Origin: Priestia abyssalis
Lineage (GTDB): Bacteria; Bacillota; Bacilli; Bacillales; Bacillaceae_H
DNA length: 64,000 bases
Assembly: GCF_002019595.1 (NCBI RefSeq)
Contig: NZ_KV917369.1
Span: 4,232,624 to 4,296,623 of the forward strand
Direction of reading: 5' to 3'
Shown: positions 44,723 through 54,677 of the stretch, piece by piece
Layout: each line of letters starts with the position of its first letter
Numbering within the stretch: position 1 is the first letter of the stretch
The notes under the pieces: model-generated
What the model saw: the letters and a program-made list of their open reading frames with translations, nothing else
Databases searched by the model: none
Told to the model about the DNA's origin: nothing
Made by a program: the position numbers and the translations under genes

Positions 44723-46419
44723 TATTTTAATAAAGCAGCTAATGTATTTAGCAATTCATCAACAGATACTTCCATTGATTCTCCTGTGCTTCGTACTTTC
44801 AATTCGATAATTCCTTCAGCGGCACGTTTTCCAATGGTAACACGAACCGGGATACCAATCAAATCAGAATCAGCAAATTTAACGCCCGGACGCTCTGCAC
44901 GATCATCCATCAGCACTTCATAGCCTTTAGCCAGCAATTCATTATAAAGCTTTTCTCCAAGCTCTTTTTGTTCTTCATTTTTCATATTAACCGGAATTAA
45001 ATGAACTTGATAAGGAGCTACAGAAACCGGCCACACAAGACCATTTTCATCGTTAAATTGCTCCGCAACAGCTGCAACCGTACGAGAAACACCAATCCCG
45101 TAACAACCCATAATCATCGGCTGTGTACGGCCGTTTTCATCTAAATATGTCGCATTCATCGCTTCACTATATCTTATACCAAGTTTGAATACGTGACCGA
45201 CTTCAATACCTTTGGCAAACTTGATTACACCTTGTCCATCTGGAGAAGGGTCCCCTTCTTGAATAAATCGAATGTCGGTGTAAGCAGCTTTGAAGTCGCG
45301 CTCAGGATTTACATTTTTAAAATGATATCCAGCTTCGTTAGCTCCTGAAACCGCATTGGTCATCGCCTGCACCGCGTTATCGGCAATAATCTCTACTTTC
45401 TCTGAAACAGAGACAGGACCCAAGAAGCCCACTTCGCAGCCCATTATTTCTTTTGTTTCTTCTGCGCTTGCCAGTTCAACAACGGATGCTTCAAAATAGT
45501 TTTTCACTTTAATATCGTTCACTTCATGATCACCACGAACAAGGACAAGAACAAATCGATCATCGACTTTAAATAAAAGCGATTTAATGCATTTTGACGC
45601 TTCTACATTCAAGAAAGCAGATACTTCTTCAATTGATTTTTGTGTCGGTGTTTCTACTTTCTCCAATGCTTCAGCAGTTTCATTCCCTTTCTCATATACC
45701 GCTGTAACAGTTGCCATTTCAATGTTTGCTGCATATGAAGATGTATCGGAATATGCAATCGTATCTTCTCCTACGTCTGAAAGCACCATAAATTCGTGTG
45801 TATCCTTACCGCCTATTGCTCCTGAATCAGCAATAACGGCACGGAAATTTAACCCGCAGCGTTCAAAAATGCGGCTGTACGCTTCATACATTTTGTTGTA
45901 TGTGTCATCTAAGCTTTCTTTTGAAGCATGAAATGAATAAGCATCCTTCATGATAAATTCACGTCCACGCAATAATCCAAAACGAGGACGTTTCTCATCA
46001 CGGAATTTTGTTTGAATTTGATATAAATTTAACGGAAGACGCTTATATGATTTGACTTCATCACGTACTAAGCTCGTAATGACTTCCTCATGTGTCGGGC
46101 CTAATGCAAAATCACGATTGTGGCGATCCTTCATTCTCATTAATTCAGGACCGTATGAATACCAACGTCCTGACTCTTGCCATAATTCTGCTTGCTGTAA
46201 GGCAGGCATTAATAACTCCACAGATCCCGCGCGCTCCATTTCTTCCCGCACGATTTGTTCCACTTTACGAAGAACTCGATAGCCAAGCGGCAGGAAGCTG
46301 TAAATGCCGCTCGCATTTTGACGCATAAAACCGGCACGAAGCAACAACTGGTGGCTTTTAATTTCAGCATCTGCTGGTACTTCACGCAATGTTGGAATTA
46401 GATTAGAACTTTGTCTCAT
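44722..46419 (-). CDS. proS: prolyl-tRNA synthetase (bacterial type)
   Basis: A 565-residue class II aminoacyl-tRNA synthetase that charges tRNA-Pro. Motif 2 ([20 protein letters not shown] near residues 136-155) and motif 3 ([20 protein letters not shown] near 438-457) are intact. An editing INS domain lies between them (about 225-400), and an anticodon-binding domain ends the protein ([20 protein letters not shown]). Its length is typical of bacterial ProS. It follows rseP after 233 bases that lack T-box motifs, and is followed by a terminator before polC. Confidence 0.97.
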   Translation of the reverse strand: MRQSSNLIPTLREVPADAEIKSHQLLLRAGFMRQNASGIYSFLPLGYRVLRKVEQIVREEMERAGSVELLMPALQQAELWQESGRWYSYGPELMRMKDRHNRDFALGPTHEEVITSLVRDEVKSYKRLPLNLYQIQTKFRDEKRPRFGLLRGREFIMKDAYSFHASKESLDDTYNKMYEAYSRIFERCGLNFRAVIADSGAIGGKDTHEFMVLSDVGEDTIAYSDTSSYAANIEMATVTAVYEKGNETAEALEKVETPTQKSIEEVSAFLNVEASKCIKSLLFKVDDRFVLVLVRGDHEVNDIKVKNYFEASVVELASAEETKEIMGCEVGFLGPVSVSEKVEIIADNAVQAMTNAVSGANEAGYHFKNVNPERDFKAAYTDIRFIQEGDPSPDGQGVIKFAKGIEVGHVFKLGIRYSEAMNATYLDENGRTQPMIMGCYGIGVSRTVAAVAEQFNDENGLVWPVSVAPYQVHLIPVNMKNEEQKELGEKLYNELLAKGYEVLMDDRAERPGVKFADSDLIGIPVRVTIGKRAAEGIIELKVRSTGESMEVSVDELLNTLAALLK

Positions 46420-46603
46420 ATGTGCACCTCTTCAACTCTCCAAAAGTCTCTCTATCACACTGTTTTATCAGTTAACAGATTTATTTTCATTTTGAATGAT
46501 AGGCTCAAAAAAGCAAGCCTTTTTATTGGGGAAACTCGTCTAAGAATCAGTCCCAATATCCCTTTTCAATTTATATACAAACAATGATTCATTTGAACGA
46601 ACT

Positions 46604-46648
46604 TTTTACCCGCCTTAACCGGGAGTAAGGCCCTCACTGATGGAAGTT
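46604..46648 (-). repeat. possible dispersed repeat (copy B)
   Basis: On the minus strand CTTCCATCAGTGAGG, then CCCGGTTAAGGCGGGTAAA, partly matches the segment at 32225-32270. It starts 4 bases past the rseP stop. The inverted GCGGG/CCCG part could also form a hairpin. Confidence 0.4.
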
Positions 46649-46652
46649 TCCT

Positions 46653-47909
46653 TTATAAAAAGAAACGTTGGATATCATTCCATGTGACAACAAGCATCAA
46701 GAGCATTAATAAAGCGAAACCGATGAAGTGAACCATACCTTCTTTTTGACGATCAATCGGTTTGCCGCGAACTGCTTCAACTGCAAAAAACATTAAACGT
46801 CCGCCATCAAGTGCCGGAATCGGCAATAGGTTCACGATTCCCAAATTAATGCTTAAGACGGCTGCCCATTTCATTAAATAGTAAATTCCCGATTGGGCTA
46901 CCTGTTCGGTTGAAACATAAATACCTACAGGACCTGAAAGCATATCGATGGAAAATTGTCCGGTAATTAACTTTCCTAAGCCTACAATAATTTCTTTCGA
47001 CCACATGTATGTTTCAAGCGCACCGTTTTTCACCGACCCGAAAAACGACTTTTCCATCGGAGGATAAACACCAATCAGCCCGATCGTTTGATCTCCCACT
47101 TTTCTTTCTTCAGGAGTCACAGGAATATCAAATGTTTCATTATTTCGCATGATGGTAAACGTTAATTCTTCATTTGGATGCATTTGAATCGTTTCGACGA
47201 CAGCTTTCCATGAACGGATGGATTCTCCGTCAATTGCCTGTACGATATCACCTTGCTTCAAACCTGCCTCGATGGCTGCTCCATCTTTTGTCAGCTCGCC
47301 GATGACTGGTTTATCTACCGTATAACCTTGCATTAAACCAATTGCCAAAAAGATGAAAAATGCGAGAACAAAATTCATAAGAGGCCCTGCAAAAATGGCC
47401 ATTGTACGCTGACCCAATGTTTTAGAAGCAAATTGACGCTCATAAGGAGCGATTTGCGATTCTTCGCCATCCATAATGAAGAAAGATTCTCCACTTACCT
47501 CAAAACGCTGCAAGCGCTCATCCTCATCTTCATAACCTGAAATAGACATTCGATGCTCTAAATCTGCATGTTCGACTTCAATTATTTTTGCTTGCGGGTA
47601 CTGTTCTTTTCGATTAATGATAACTTTATTTACTTGTCCTTCATCATTAAACAAGAGCCCTACCATCTGTCCCGGCTTTACATCTATCATCTCCGGGTCT
47701 TCGCCCGCCATTCGTACAAACCCGCCAAGCGGTAAAAGCCGAATGGTGTATACCGTTTCGTTTTTGCGGAACGAGAAAATTTTAGGTCCAAATCCAATTG
47801 CAAACTCCCGACACAAAATACCGGCTCGTTTAGCGAAGACTAAATGCCCCAGTTCATGGAAAAATACGAGAGCACCAAAGATGACGATAAAAGCAATCAC
47901 TGTGTTCAA
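46653..47909 (-). CDS. rseP: site-2 regulated intramembrane zinc protease RasP/RseP
   Basis: A 418-residue membrane metalloprotease. The zinc motif HELGH (VFFHELGHLVFAKRAGI near residues 18-34) is in the first transmembrane helix. A PDZ domain (LTKDGAAIEAGLKQGDIVQA) and the C-terminal NLLPIPALDGGRLMFF with its zinc-ligand Asp follow near 370. In Bacillus it cleaves anti-sigma RsiW and remnant signal peptides such as FtsL. The start is TTG with GGGGGTAACG upstream. It lies after dxr with 6 bases between, as in B. subtilis. Confidence 0.96.
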   Translation of the reverse strand: MNTVIAFIVIFGALVFFHELGHLVFAKRAGILCREFAIGFGPKIFSFRKNETVYTIRLLPLGGFVRMAGEDPEMIDVKPGQMVGLLFNDEGQVNKVIINRKEQYPQAKIIEVEHADLEHRMSISGYEDEDERLQRFEVSGESFFIMDGEESQIAPYERQFASKTLGQRTMAIFAGPLMNFVLAFFIFLAIGLMQGYTVDKPVIGELTKDGAAIEAGLKQGDIVQAIDGESIRSWKAVVETIQMHPNEELTFTIMRNNETFDIPVTPEERKVGDQTIGLIGVYPPMEKSFFGSVKNGALETYMWSKEIIVGLGKLITGQFSIDMLSGPVGIYVSTEQVAQSGIYYLMKWAAVLSINLGIVNLLPIPALDGGRLMFFAVEAVRGKPIDRQKEGMVHFIGFALLMLLMLVVTWNDIQRFFL

Positions 47910-47915
47910 CGGGCG

Positions 47916-49070
47916 TTACCCCCTTTTTGAGATTAGAGACTTCACAAAATCTCTTGTCTTTGAATCTACCTCTTTAATCGTATCTAAGCAAGGATTTTGA
48001 ATAGTTGTATGTGTTTCCATTGCCTGCTGTAATACATCTTCTATTTGTAAGAAAGTCAATTTCCCATCTAGAAATGCAGCCACCGCCTCTTCATTGGCAG
48101 CATTTAAAACGGTCGGCATTGTTCCCCCTTGTTTTCCCGCTTCAAAAGCAAATGCTAAGCAGCGAAAACGAGTAAAATCCATTTTGGTAAAATGCAATGT
48201 CCCTATTTCCCACAAGTTTAAGCGTTTGGTATGTGGAAGCATAATACGGTCTGGATATGTAAGTGCATATTGAATGGGTACTCTCATATCAGGAGTACCG
48301 AGCTGGGCGATAACGCTCGTATCTTGAAACTCTACCATCGAATGAATGATACTTTCCTTATGTAATACCACCTCAATTTTCTCATAAGGCATATCAAATA
48401 GCCAGTGTGCTTCAATCACTTCCAACCCTTTATTCATCATTGTAGCCGAATCAATTGTAATTTTAGCCCCCATTGACCAGTTCGGATGGTTCAATGCCTG
48501 AGAAACGGTTACCCCTTCCAATTCTTCTCTTCGTTTATCTCGAAAACTTCCTCCTGAAGCAGTCAAAATAAGGCGTTCGATCGTTTGCTCTTTTTCTCCT
48601 TGCAAACATTGATAAATAGCTGAGTGCTCGCTATCGACTGGCAAAATGGAAACACCGTATTTAGCGGCTTCTTCCATGACAATATGCCCGGCAGTAACGA
48701 GTGTTTCTTTATTTGCCAAAGCAATTGTTTTCCCAAGCCGAATCGCTTCAAGAGTTGGAATCAATCCTACACTTCCAACAACTGCAGTTACCACTACTTC
48801 AGCATCAGGATGGACAGCCGTTTCGATAAGTCCTTCTTCACCATATACAAAACTAATATGGCCAAACTCTAACTTTAATGCATCCCGATCCTCTTTTTTT
48901 AAAACCGATACCATTTTAGGGGAGAACTCCCGAATAATCTTTTTAGCTTCCTCGATGTTTCGACCGACCGACATCGATACAAGCCGAAATCGTTCAGGAT
49001 GCAGACGGATGACGTCCAGTGTTTGCTGGCCAATCGAACCTGTTGCACCCAATAATGCGATATGTTTCAA
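47916..49070 (-). CDS. dxr: 1-deoxy-D-xylulose 5-phosphate reductoisomerase
   Basis: A 384-residue NADPH-dependent enzyme that makes methylerythritol phosphate, the committed step of the MEP isoprenoid pathway. [20 protein letters not shown] at residues 4-23 binds NADPH. Metal and substrate motifs lie in [15 protein letters not shown] near 146, [10 protein letters not shown] near 177, and [17 protein letters not shown] near 210. It follows cdsA closely and supplies precursors for uppS, encoded two genes upstream. Confidence 0.97.
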   Translation of the reverse strand: MKHIALLGATGSIGQQTLDVIRLHPERFRLVSMSVGRNIEEAKKIIREFSPKMVSVLKKEDRDALKLEFGHISFVYGEEGLIETAVHPDAEVVVTAVVGSVGLIPTLEAIRLGKTIALANKETLVTAGHIVMEEAAKYGVSILPVDSEHSAIYQCLQGEKEQTIERLILTASGGSFRDKRREELEGVTVSQALNHPNWSMGAKITIDSATMMNKGLEVIEAHWLFDMPYEKIEVVLHKESIIHSMVEFQDTSVIAQLGTPDMRVPIQYALTYPDRIMLPHTKRLNLWEIGTLHFTKMDFTRFRCLAFAFEAGKQGGTMPTVLNAANEEAVAAFLDGKLTFLQIEDVLQQAMETHTTIQNPCLDTIKEVDSKTRDFVKSLISKRG

Positions 49071-49102
49071 TCTCTTTCACTCCCATTACCATTCAACGAG
49101 CA

Positions 49103-49891
49103 TTACAACATCGTTAAGAAATGTAAAATCGGCCATACAAATAATAAGCTGTCAAAACGATCCAAAATCCCCCCATGTCCCGGAAGAATGTTCCCCGAAT
49201 CTTTGACACCGTAATGGCGTTTAAAAGCCGATTCGACTAAATCTCCGACTTGTCCAAACACGGATAAGACAACTGCTATTATGAGCAGCTTTACAATGGA
49301 ATCTTCCACAGGGGCAATGACTTGAAAAATAGCAGCCACTACAATGGCACATACTACACCGCCAACAGAGCCTTCTACTGTTTTATTAGGGCTAATTTCC
49401 GGCCAAAGCTTATTTTTCCCCATGGCACGTCCAATAAAATAAGCCCCTGAATCTGTTGCCCATATAATAAACAAAGCAAAAAACACATACGCTAAGCCGT
49501 TTTCACGTATTTCAATGAAATAGTAAAAACCCATTCCCACGTAAATGGTAGCTAACATGACAAAGGCTGCATCATCAAACGTAAACTTATTTTTGATCAG
49601 TACTGTATATGTCAGCAACAGAAGAACAGCAAACAAAGCTATTTCTACTTTATAGTTACTGAAGATAGTCAAAACAGAATCTGCTCTTCTGGGAATCAAA
49701 AATACCCATAAGAGAAGAATACTTAAAAAGCTGGGAACTGAAAACAATTCAATTTTCTTCATTCTTAACAGCTCGAGCACTCCCACTGTACCAAGGAGAT
49801 ACACAAGCAAAGTAAAAGGTAAACCACCGTAAAAAACAATTGGTAAAAATACGGCTGCCGCTATGACAGCTGTAATAATTCGTTGTTTCAT
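49103..49891 (-). CDS. cdsA: phosphatidate cytidylyltransferase
   Basis: A 262-residue integral membrane enzyme that makes CDP-diacylglycerol from phosphatidic acid and CTP. The C-terminal signature SVFGQVGDLVESAFKRHYGVKDSGNILPGHGG carries the metal-binding Asp; seven or eight hydrophobic segments precede it. Length is normal. Its product feeds pgsA at the other end of the window. It is separated from uppS by a 333-base gap. Confidence 0.96.
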   Translation of the reverse strand: MKQRIITAVIAAAVFLPIVFYGGLPFTLLVYLLGTVGVLELLRMKKIELFSVPSFLSILLLWVFLIPRRADSVLTIFSNYKVEIALFAVLLLLTYTVLIKNKFTFDDAAFVMLATIYVGMGFYYFIEIRENGLAYVFFALFIIWATDSGAYFIGRAMGKNKLWPEISPNKTVEGSVGGVVCAIVVAAIFQVIAPVEDSIVKLLIIAVVLSVFGQVGDLVESAFKRHYGVKDSGNILPGHGGILDRFDSLLFVWPILHFLTML

Positions 49892-50224
49892 CTTCTGCTC
49901 AACATCCTTTTATTCCGCTCTAAATCCGGCTGCCGCTATTTATCAGTACGGATTACCGCTCATTAGAAACCGATTGGCTCCCACTAGTCATCAATGCACC
50001 GATTGGCTTACTGATTCAAGTGTTCCTTTCTTTGACTTCAACGGGTGGCAACCCCGGCATTGCACTGGAGGAGCAACCACCCGTTAAGGTCAACTAACCA
50101 TACATTTAGAAATGAGGCTTTTAATGCAGCGTCTTTTTCATTATGCATCTCTAATAATTACCATCATTGAAGGACTGCTTCACAACATCAATTGCCGGGC
50201 CTGTGCTTTGAATAAACAGTCTCC
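49892..50224 (-). other. 333-base intergenic region between uppS and cdsA
   Basis: No gene was found. It contains an 11-bp direct repeat (ACCGATTGGCT at 49969-49979 and 49998-50008) and a long imperfect inverted repeat at 50032-50093. The cdsA promoter was not identified. Confidence 0.55.
50032..50093. repeat. long imperfect inverted repeat
   Basis: TTGAC-N3-AACGGGTGG pairs with CCACCCGTT-N3-GTCAA around a 28-base centre. There is no U tract on either side, so it is not a standard terminator. It may be a small repeat element or an RNA structure in the uppS-cdsA transcript. Confidence 0.6.
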
Positions 50225-51007
50225 TTATACACCGCCGAAGCGACGACCTCTGTGCTGGAAATCTTCTATAGCTTCTACAAAATCTTCTTCGGTAAAATCC
50301 GGCCATAAAGTATCAGTAAACCAAAACTCCGTATAGGCCAGCTGCCAAAGCATGAAATTGCTCAACCTTAATTCACCGCTTGTGCGAATTAAAAGGTCGG
50401 GATCCGGCAGCTCTTTGCTCATTAGATAAGAAGAAATTAATTCCTCATTAATATCCTCGATCTCTAGTTGATTTTGTTGATAATCAGCTGCCAAACGTTT
50501 GATCCCCTCCACCATCTCGGCACGACTTCCGTAATTCAAAGCAAAATTCAAGATTAATCCGGTATTATGCTTTGTTTCATTCATCGCCTTCTCTACTGCA
50601 CGAAGTGTATGGGGAGGTAAATCTTCCAAGTGTCCCATGACCCGCACTTGAACATTTTCTTCAATTAGCTCAGGTAAAAACGTTCCTAGAAACTCTTCGG
50701 GCAGTTTCATCAAAAATTCAACTTCAATTTTAGGTCTCTTCCAGTTTTCAGTGGAAAACGCATATAAAGTTAATACTTTTACCCCTAAATTGTTGGCCGC
50801 CTTCGTAATGGTGCGAACCACTTTCATTCCTTCGTGATGCCCTATCATTCGAGGCAAAGACCGCTTTTGGGCCCAGCGTCCATTGCCATCCATAATAATA
50901 GCAATATGCTGCGGAACTTCATACTTAAGCAACTCATTCTTTCTGTCGCTTAAAGGTCTCTCACCTGTTTGTTGCTCTTTTTTCCAACGTTGAAATTTTT
51001 TTAGCAT
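50225..51007 (-). CDS. uppS: undecaprenyl pyrophosphate synthase
   Basis: A 260-residue cis-prenyltransferase that makes the C55 lipid carrier for peptidoglycan and teichoic acids. The catalytic Asp is in HIAIIMDGNGRWAQKR near residue 39, followed by GHHEGMKVVRTITK and LTLYAFSTENWKRP. The C-terminal LLIRTSGELRLSNFMLWQLA is another signature. A Lys-rich N terminus precedes the core. It lies between frr and cdsA as in other bacilli. Confidence 0.97.
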   Translation of the reverse strand: MLKKFQRWKKEQQTGERPLSDRKNELLKYEVPQHIAIIMDGNGRWAQKRSLPRMIGHHEGMKVVRTITKAANNLGVKVLTLYAFSTENWKRPKIEVEFLMKLPEEFLGTFLPELIEENVQVRVMGHLEDLPPHTLRAVEKAMNETKHNTGLILNFALNYGSRAEMVEGIKRLAADYQQNQLEIEDINEELISSYLMSKELPDPDLLIRTSGELRLSNFMLWQLAYTEFWFTDTLWPDFTEEDFVEAIEDFQHRGRRFGGV

Positions 51008-51037
51008 CTAAAGGTCCCCCGTTATGCAACTATCGTA

Positions 51038-51150
51038 AATCAAGAAAAGCGCAAGTGCCCGCCGACTGGCATAAGACGAGCGCTGGCTGATAAGCTTTTT
51101 GCCTTCAGAAGCGATTGGCTAGACCCGAGAGCCGACGACATCTGTATTAT
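51038..51150 (+). repeat. Bacillaceae-type intergenic repeat element (candidate)
   Basis: The stretch begins AAGAAAAGCGCAAGTGCCCG, then GACTGGCATAAGACGAGCG and GGCTGATAAGC. This resembles short dispersed elements, starting AGAAAAGCG and rich in GCGCC, that I remember from intergenic regions of many Bacillaceae genomes. Only this one recognisable copy is in the window, so the call rests on recall of the motif. Length and ends are approximate. Confidence 0.5.
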
Positions 51151-51286
51151 GACACCAGACTCGCCGAAAAAACATATAATTCTTATCTTACAGAAAAGGG
51201 TTCCCCGAAGTACGGAACATACTGACGAAGACATTCTCGCAAGCCGCCGCTTTCTTAGTCTTTTTTCTCTTCTTTACATTATTAAC

Positions 51287-51317
51287 AAAAAAACCCCCTG
51301 TAAACAATAGAGGGTCT
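51287..51317 (-). terminator. intrinsic terminator of frr
   Basis: ACCCTC pairs with GGGGGT around a 13-base loop, followed by TTTTTTTG on the minus strand. Confidence 0.85.
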
Positions 51318-51345
51318 TTTACATCATATTTTACAGTGAAAACAA

Positions 51346-51903
51346 TCAAACTTCCATGATTTCTTTTTCTTTATCTTTTGTAATGCTGTCGATTTTCGCA
51401 ATATGCTCATCTGTCAGCTTTTGCACATCTTCACTGTAACCTTTAAGATCATCTTCTGTAATTTCACCGTTTTTCTCTAGCTTTTTAAGATCATCATTTG
51501 CATCACGGCGAACGTTACGAACTGCGACTTTTGCATCTTCAGAGTATTTCTTCACTAATTTAACAAGCTCGCGACGACGCTCTTCTGTCAAAGCCGGAAT
51601 GGCAATACGAATCACTGTACCATCATTTGTTGGATTTAAGCCTAAATCAGATTTTAAAATGGCTTTCTCTACTTCGCTTACTTGAGATTTATCATAAGGT
51701 TGAATCACCAGTAAGCGTGCTTCCGGCACACTAACAGATGCTAATTGGTTAATTGGAGTTGGAGCACCATAATAATCAACTGTTATCTTGTCAAGCAAAG
51801 ATGCACTTGCACGCCCTGCACGTACTGATGCCAATTCGCGAGTATATGCTTGGATCGCTTTATCCATTTTTTCCTTTGTGCTTTGTAATACTTGCTTTGC
51901 CAT
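51346..51903 (-). CDS. frr: ribosome recycling factor
   Basis: A 185-residue RRF, which splits post-termination ribosomes with [42 protein letters not shown] and [20 protein letters not shown] are diagnostic; the C terminus [20 protein letters not shown] forms the three-helix bundle. The second of two adjacent ATGs (51903) gives the length usual in Bacillus. It overlaps or abuts the pyrH stop, so the two are coupled. Confidence 0.97.
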   Translation of the reverse strand: MAKQVLQSTKEKMDKAIQAYTRELASVRAGRASASLLDKITVDYYGAPTPINQLASVSVPEARLLVIQPYDKSQVSEVEKAILKSDLGLNPTNDGTVIRIAIPALTEERRRELVKLVKKYSEDAKVAVRNVRRDANDDLKKLEKNGEITEDDLKGYSEDVQKLTDEHIAKIDSITKDKEKEIMEV

Positions 51904-51905
51904 CA

Positions 51906-52628
51906 TTATTTCCCCCTTACAATCGTTCCGATATTTTCGCCTAAAACAGCACGTTTGATGTTTCCTTCTTCCATAATAGAGAAGACAATTAAAGGAATGT
52001 TGTTATCCATACATAATGAAGAAGCGGTAGAATCCATAACGGCCAATCCTTCTTTCAATACGTCAATATAGGATAAAGTATCATATTTTACTGCATCCGG
52101 TACTTTAGCCGGATCAGCGTTATAAACACCGTCAACGTTATTTTTAGCCATCAAAATAACATCTGCTTCGATTTCAGCTGCACGAAGTGCTGCTGTTGTA
52201 TCAGTTGAGAAATATGGATTTCCTGTTCCAGCTGCAAAAATCACTACGCGTTTTTTCTCCAAATGACGGATTGCTTTACGTCTTATGTACGGTTCTGCTA
52301 CTTGGCGCATCTCAATCGATGTTTGTACCCGGGATTCAACCCCGAAATTCTCCAAGCTGTCTTGAAGGGCTAATGAATTCATGACAGTCGCCAACATTCC
52401 CATATAATCTGCCGTGGCACGATCCATACCCATTTCACTGCCGATTTTACCACGCCAAATATTGCCGCCGCCTACAACAACCGCTACTTCAACACCAAGC
52501 TCCTGAATTTCTTTCACTTGTTTTGCGATCGATTTAATAACTTCCGGATTGATTCCAAATCCTTGTGTTCCTGCCAACGCTTCTCCGCTTAGCTTTAAAA
52601 CAATTCGTTGATATTTAGCATTACTCAT
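51906..52628 (-). CDS. pyrH: UMP kinase
   Basis: A 240-residue bacterial UMP kinase of the amino-acid-kinase fold, hexameric and regulated by GTP/UTP in Bacillus. [20 protein letters not shown] near residues 9-28, [16 protein letters not shown] near 49-64 and [20 protein letters not shown] near 132-151 are the phosphate- and nucleotide-binding motifs. It lies between tsf and frr, as in most bacteria. Confidence 0.98.
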   Translation of the reverse strand: MSNAKYQRIVLKLSGEALAGTQGFGINPEVIKSIAKQVKEIQELGVEVAVVVGGGNIWRGKIGSEMGMDRATADYMGMLATVMNSLALQDSLENFGVESRVQTSIEMRQVAEPYIRRKAIRHLEKKRVVIFAAGTGNPYFSTDTTAALRAAEIEADVILMAKNNVDGVYNADPAKVPDAVKYDTLSYIDVLKEGLAVMDSTASSLCMDNNIPLIVFSIMEEGNIKRAVLGENIGTIVRGK

Positions 52629-52670
52629 GAATAAACCTCCATCGTCATGAATGCAAAACGCATTTTTTCA

Positions 52671-52711
52671 AAAACAGGGAACACATGGTCATACATTGTG
52701 TTCCCTGTTTT
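52671..52711 (-). terminator. intrinsic terminator of tsf
   Basis: AAAACAGGGAACACA pairs with TGTGTTCCCTGTTTT around an 11-base loop, followed by TGAAAAAAT. It probably lowers read-through into pyrH. Confidence 0.85.
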
Positions 52712-52819
52712 ATTAAACTATTTTAGAAAATGTCTAAAAAGTCCGCTAAAAATAGCCGTCGTATCTCCTGGTTGACTTACCCGACTCTTTTTATGCTCTT
52801 TAAACAAATACTTTTAGTC

Positions 52820-53701
52820 TTATTTTTTAACTTGGCTCATTACTTCTTCAGCAAAGTTGTCTTGGCGTTTCTCGATACCTTCGCCTACTCCGTAACGAAT
52901 GAAAGTTTTAACAGTTGCACCTTTAGATTCAACGAATTGACGAACTTTTTGATCTGGATTTTTAACAAAAGATTGGTCTAATAAGCAAACGTCTTCGAAG
53001 AACTTGCTTAAGCGGCCTTCAACCATTTTCGCAACGATGTTTTCAGGTTTGCCTTCGTTAAGAGCTTGTTGAGTTAATACTTCACGTTCGCGCTCTGTTT
53101 CTTCAGCAGAAACTTGGTCACGAGAAACATATTTAGGGTTGATTGCTGCGATATGCATAGACACATCTTTAGCAGCAGCTTCATCAGTTGTACCTTCTAA
53201 AACAGTTAACACCGCGATACGTCCGCCCATGTGTAAGTAAGCGCCAAATGCATCAGCATCTGTTTTTGAAACAACTTCAAAGCGGCGAAGAGATAATTTC
53301 TCCCCGATTTTAGCGATAGCGTTGTTGATATGTTCTTCAACAGTAGCACCGTTGTCCATTTTTTGTTGTAACGCTTCTTCAACTGTAGCTGGTTTATGAG
53401 CTAAAAGATGTGCACCTAATTCTTTTGTTAATTGAATGAAACCTTCGTTTTTCGCAACGAAATCTGTTTCAGAGTTTACTTCTAAGATAACAGCGTCGTT
53501 ACCAGAAACCTCGATAACAGCTAAACCTTCGGCAGCAATGCGATCAGCCTTTTTAGCTGCTTTTGCAATTCCTTTTTCACGAAGAAAATCAATTGCTTTT
53601 TCCATATCTCCGCCAGTTTCAGTTAACGCTTTTTTGCAATCCATCATCCCAGCGCCTGTTTTTTCACGTAATTCTTTTACCATTTGTGCAGTAATTGCCA
53701 T
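52820..53701 (-). CDS. tsf: elongation factor Ts
   Basis: A 293-residue nucleotide exchange factor for EF-Tu. The start [20 protein letters not shown], the TDFVAKNE core motif near residue 80 ([20 protein letters not shown]) and C-terminal [20 protein letters not shown] are typical. The ATG at 53701 has AGGAGGAAG upstream; a longer in-frame version would begin inside the rpsB-tsf hairpin area and adds 16 unrelated residues. A hairpin separates it from rpsB. Confidence 0.97.
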   Translation of the reverse strand: MAITAQMVKELREKTGAGMMDCKKALTETGGDMEKAIDFLREKGIAKAAKKADRIAAEGLAVIEVSGNDAVILEVNSETDFVAKNEGFIQLTKELGAHLLAHKPATVEEALQQKMDNGATVEEHINNAIAKIGEKLSLRRFEVVSKTDADAFGAYLHMGGRIAVLTVLEGTTDEAAAKDVSMHIAAINPKYVSRDQVSAEETEREREVLTQQALNEGKPENIVAKMVEGRLSKFFEDVCLLDQSFVKNPDQKVRQFVESKGATVKTFIRYGVGEGIEKRQDNFAEEVMSQVKK

Positions 53702-53753
53702 TTTTTCTTCCTCCTTAGTGGAATATGTATATAAAAAGTGGTGAACCATTCTT

Positions 53754-53793
53754 AAAAAAAGGTGATAAAAGGCTATCCCCTCTTATCACCTTT
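53754..53793 (-). terminator. hairpin/attenuator between rpsB and tsf
   Basis: AAAGGTGATAA pairs with TTATCACCTTT around an 18-base loop, followed by TTTTAAG on the minus strand. It probably sets the S2:EF-Ts ratio. Confidence 0.82.
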
Positions 53794-53799
53794 CACTCA

Positions 53800-54522
53800 T
53801 TAAGCAGTAGTTGTTTCAGTTTCGACTGCAGCTGTTTCTTCACCTTGTTTTGCTTCTAGAATCGCATCAGCAATTTTACCAGTTAAAAGTTTAACAGCGC
53901 GGATTGCATCATCGTTTGCAGGGATAACGTAGTCGATTTCATCCGGATCACAGTTTGTATCAACGATACCTACGATAGGAATGTGTAATTTTTTCGCTTC
54001 AGCCACTGCAATACGCTCTTTGCGAGGGTCGATGATGAATAATGCATCTGGAAGTTGTTTCATATCTTTAATACCGCCTAAGAACTTCTCAAGACGCTCT
54101 AATTCTTTTTTAAGTTGAATAACTTCTTTCTTTGGTAACACTTCAAAAGTTCCGTCTTCTTGCATTTTTTCAATGTCTTTCAGACGTTTGATACGCTTTT
54201 GAATTGTTTCGAAGTTTGTTAATGTACCACCTAACCAGCGTTGGTTTACGAAGTACATACCTGAACGCTCAGCTTCTTCTTTTACAGAATCTTGAGCTTG
54301 TTTTTTTGTACCAACAAAAAGCATTGTACCGCCGTTAGCAGCAAGCTCTTTTACAAAGCTGTATGCTTCTTCTACTTTTTTCACAGTTTTTTGAAGGTCG
54401 ATGATGTAGATACCGTTACGTTCTGTGAAAATATATTTTTTCATTTTTGGGTTCCAACGGCGTGTTTGGTGACCGAAGTGAACACCTGCTTCAAGCAATT
54501 GTTTCATTGAAATTACTGACAT
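53800..54522 (-). CDS. rpsB: 30S ribosomal protein S2
   Basis: A 240-residue S2. [20 protein letters not shown] at residues 6-25, [20 protein letters not shown] near 66-85 and the [20 protein letters not shown] motif near 156 are diagnostic; the C-terminal tail is acidic. AGGAGGAAAAATC precedes the ATG. It is first in rpsB-tsf-pyrH-frr and has its own promoter and a leader of about 115 bases. Confidence 0.98.
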   Translation of the reverse strand: MSVISMKQLLEAGVHFGHQTRRWNPKMKKYIFTERNGIYIIDLQKTVKKVEEAYSFVKELAANGGTMLFVGTKKQAQDSVKEEAERSGMYFVNQRWLGGTLTNFETIQKRIKRLKDIEKMQEDGTFEVLPKKEVIQLKKELERLEKFLGGIKDMKQLPDALFIIDPRKERIAVAEAKKLHIPIVGIVDTNCDPDEIDYVIPANDDAIRAVKLLTGKIADAILEAKQGEETAAVETETTTA

Positions 54523-54635
54523 GATTTTTCCTCCTAAAATGGTTTTGAGTATCCTCCGCTCATATCATTTTCAGGCAAGACTGCCAGTAATGGCAGCACC
54601 GTTGTCTGAATCCATGAACGTGTGTATTAACACCA
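54523..54635 (-). ncRNA. rpsB mRNA leader (candidate S2 autoregulatory RNA)
   Basis: The leader after the promoter has the perfect hairpin CTGCCATTACTGGCAG and a longer pairing between TCAGAC-rich and TTGCCTGA stretches flanking it. S2 leaders that control rpsB are known in bacteria. I infer this role from position and the hairpin only. Confidence 0.45.
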
Positions 54636-54641
54636 TGAACA

Positions 54642-54670
54642 AATATAGCATACTCCCATTTCACAAGCAA
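54642..54670 (-). promoter_or_regulatory. sigma-A-type promoter of rpsB
   Basis: TTGCTT, exactly 17 bases and TATATT lie on the minus strand, overlapping the beginning of the gap after swrB. Confidence 0.72.
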
Positions 54671-54677
54671 GCGAAAA

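Larger units (their letters stand above)
51008..51345 (-). other. 338-base intergenic region between frr and uppS
   Basis: It holds the frr terminator (51287-51317) and a repeat-like element at about 51038-51150. No gene was found; the uppS promoter was not identified. Confidence 0.55.

Noticed and set aside
46420-46652. T-box riboswitch upstream of proS
   Set aside because: The conserved antiterminator sequence with UGGNACCGCG is absent from this gap on the minus strand.
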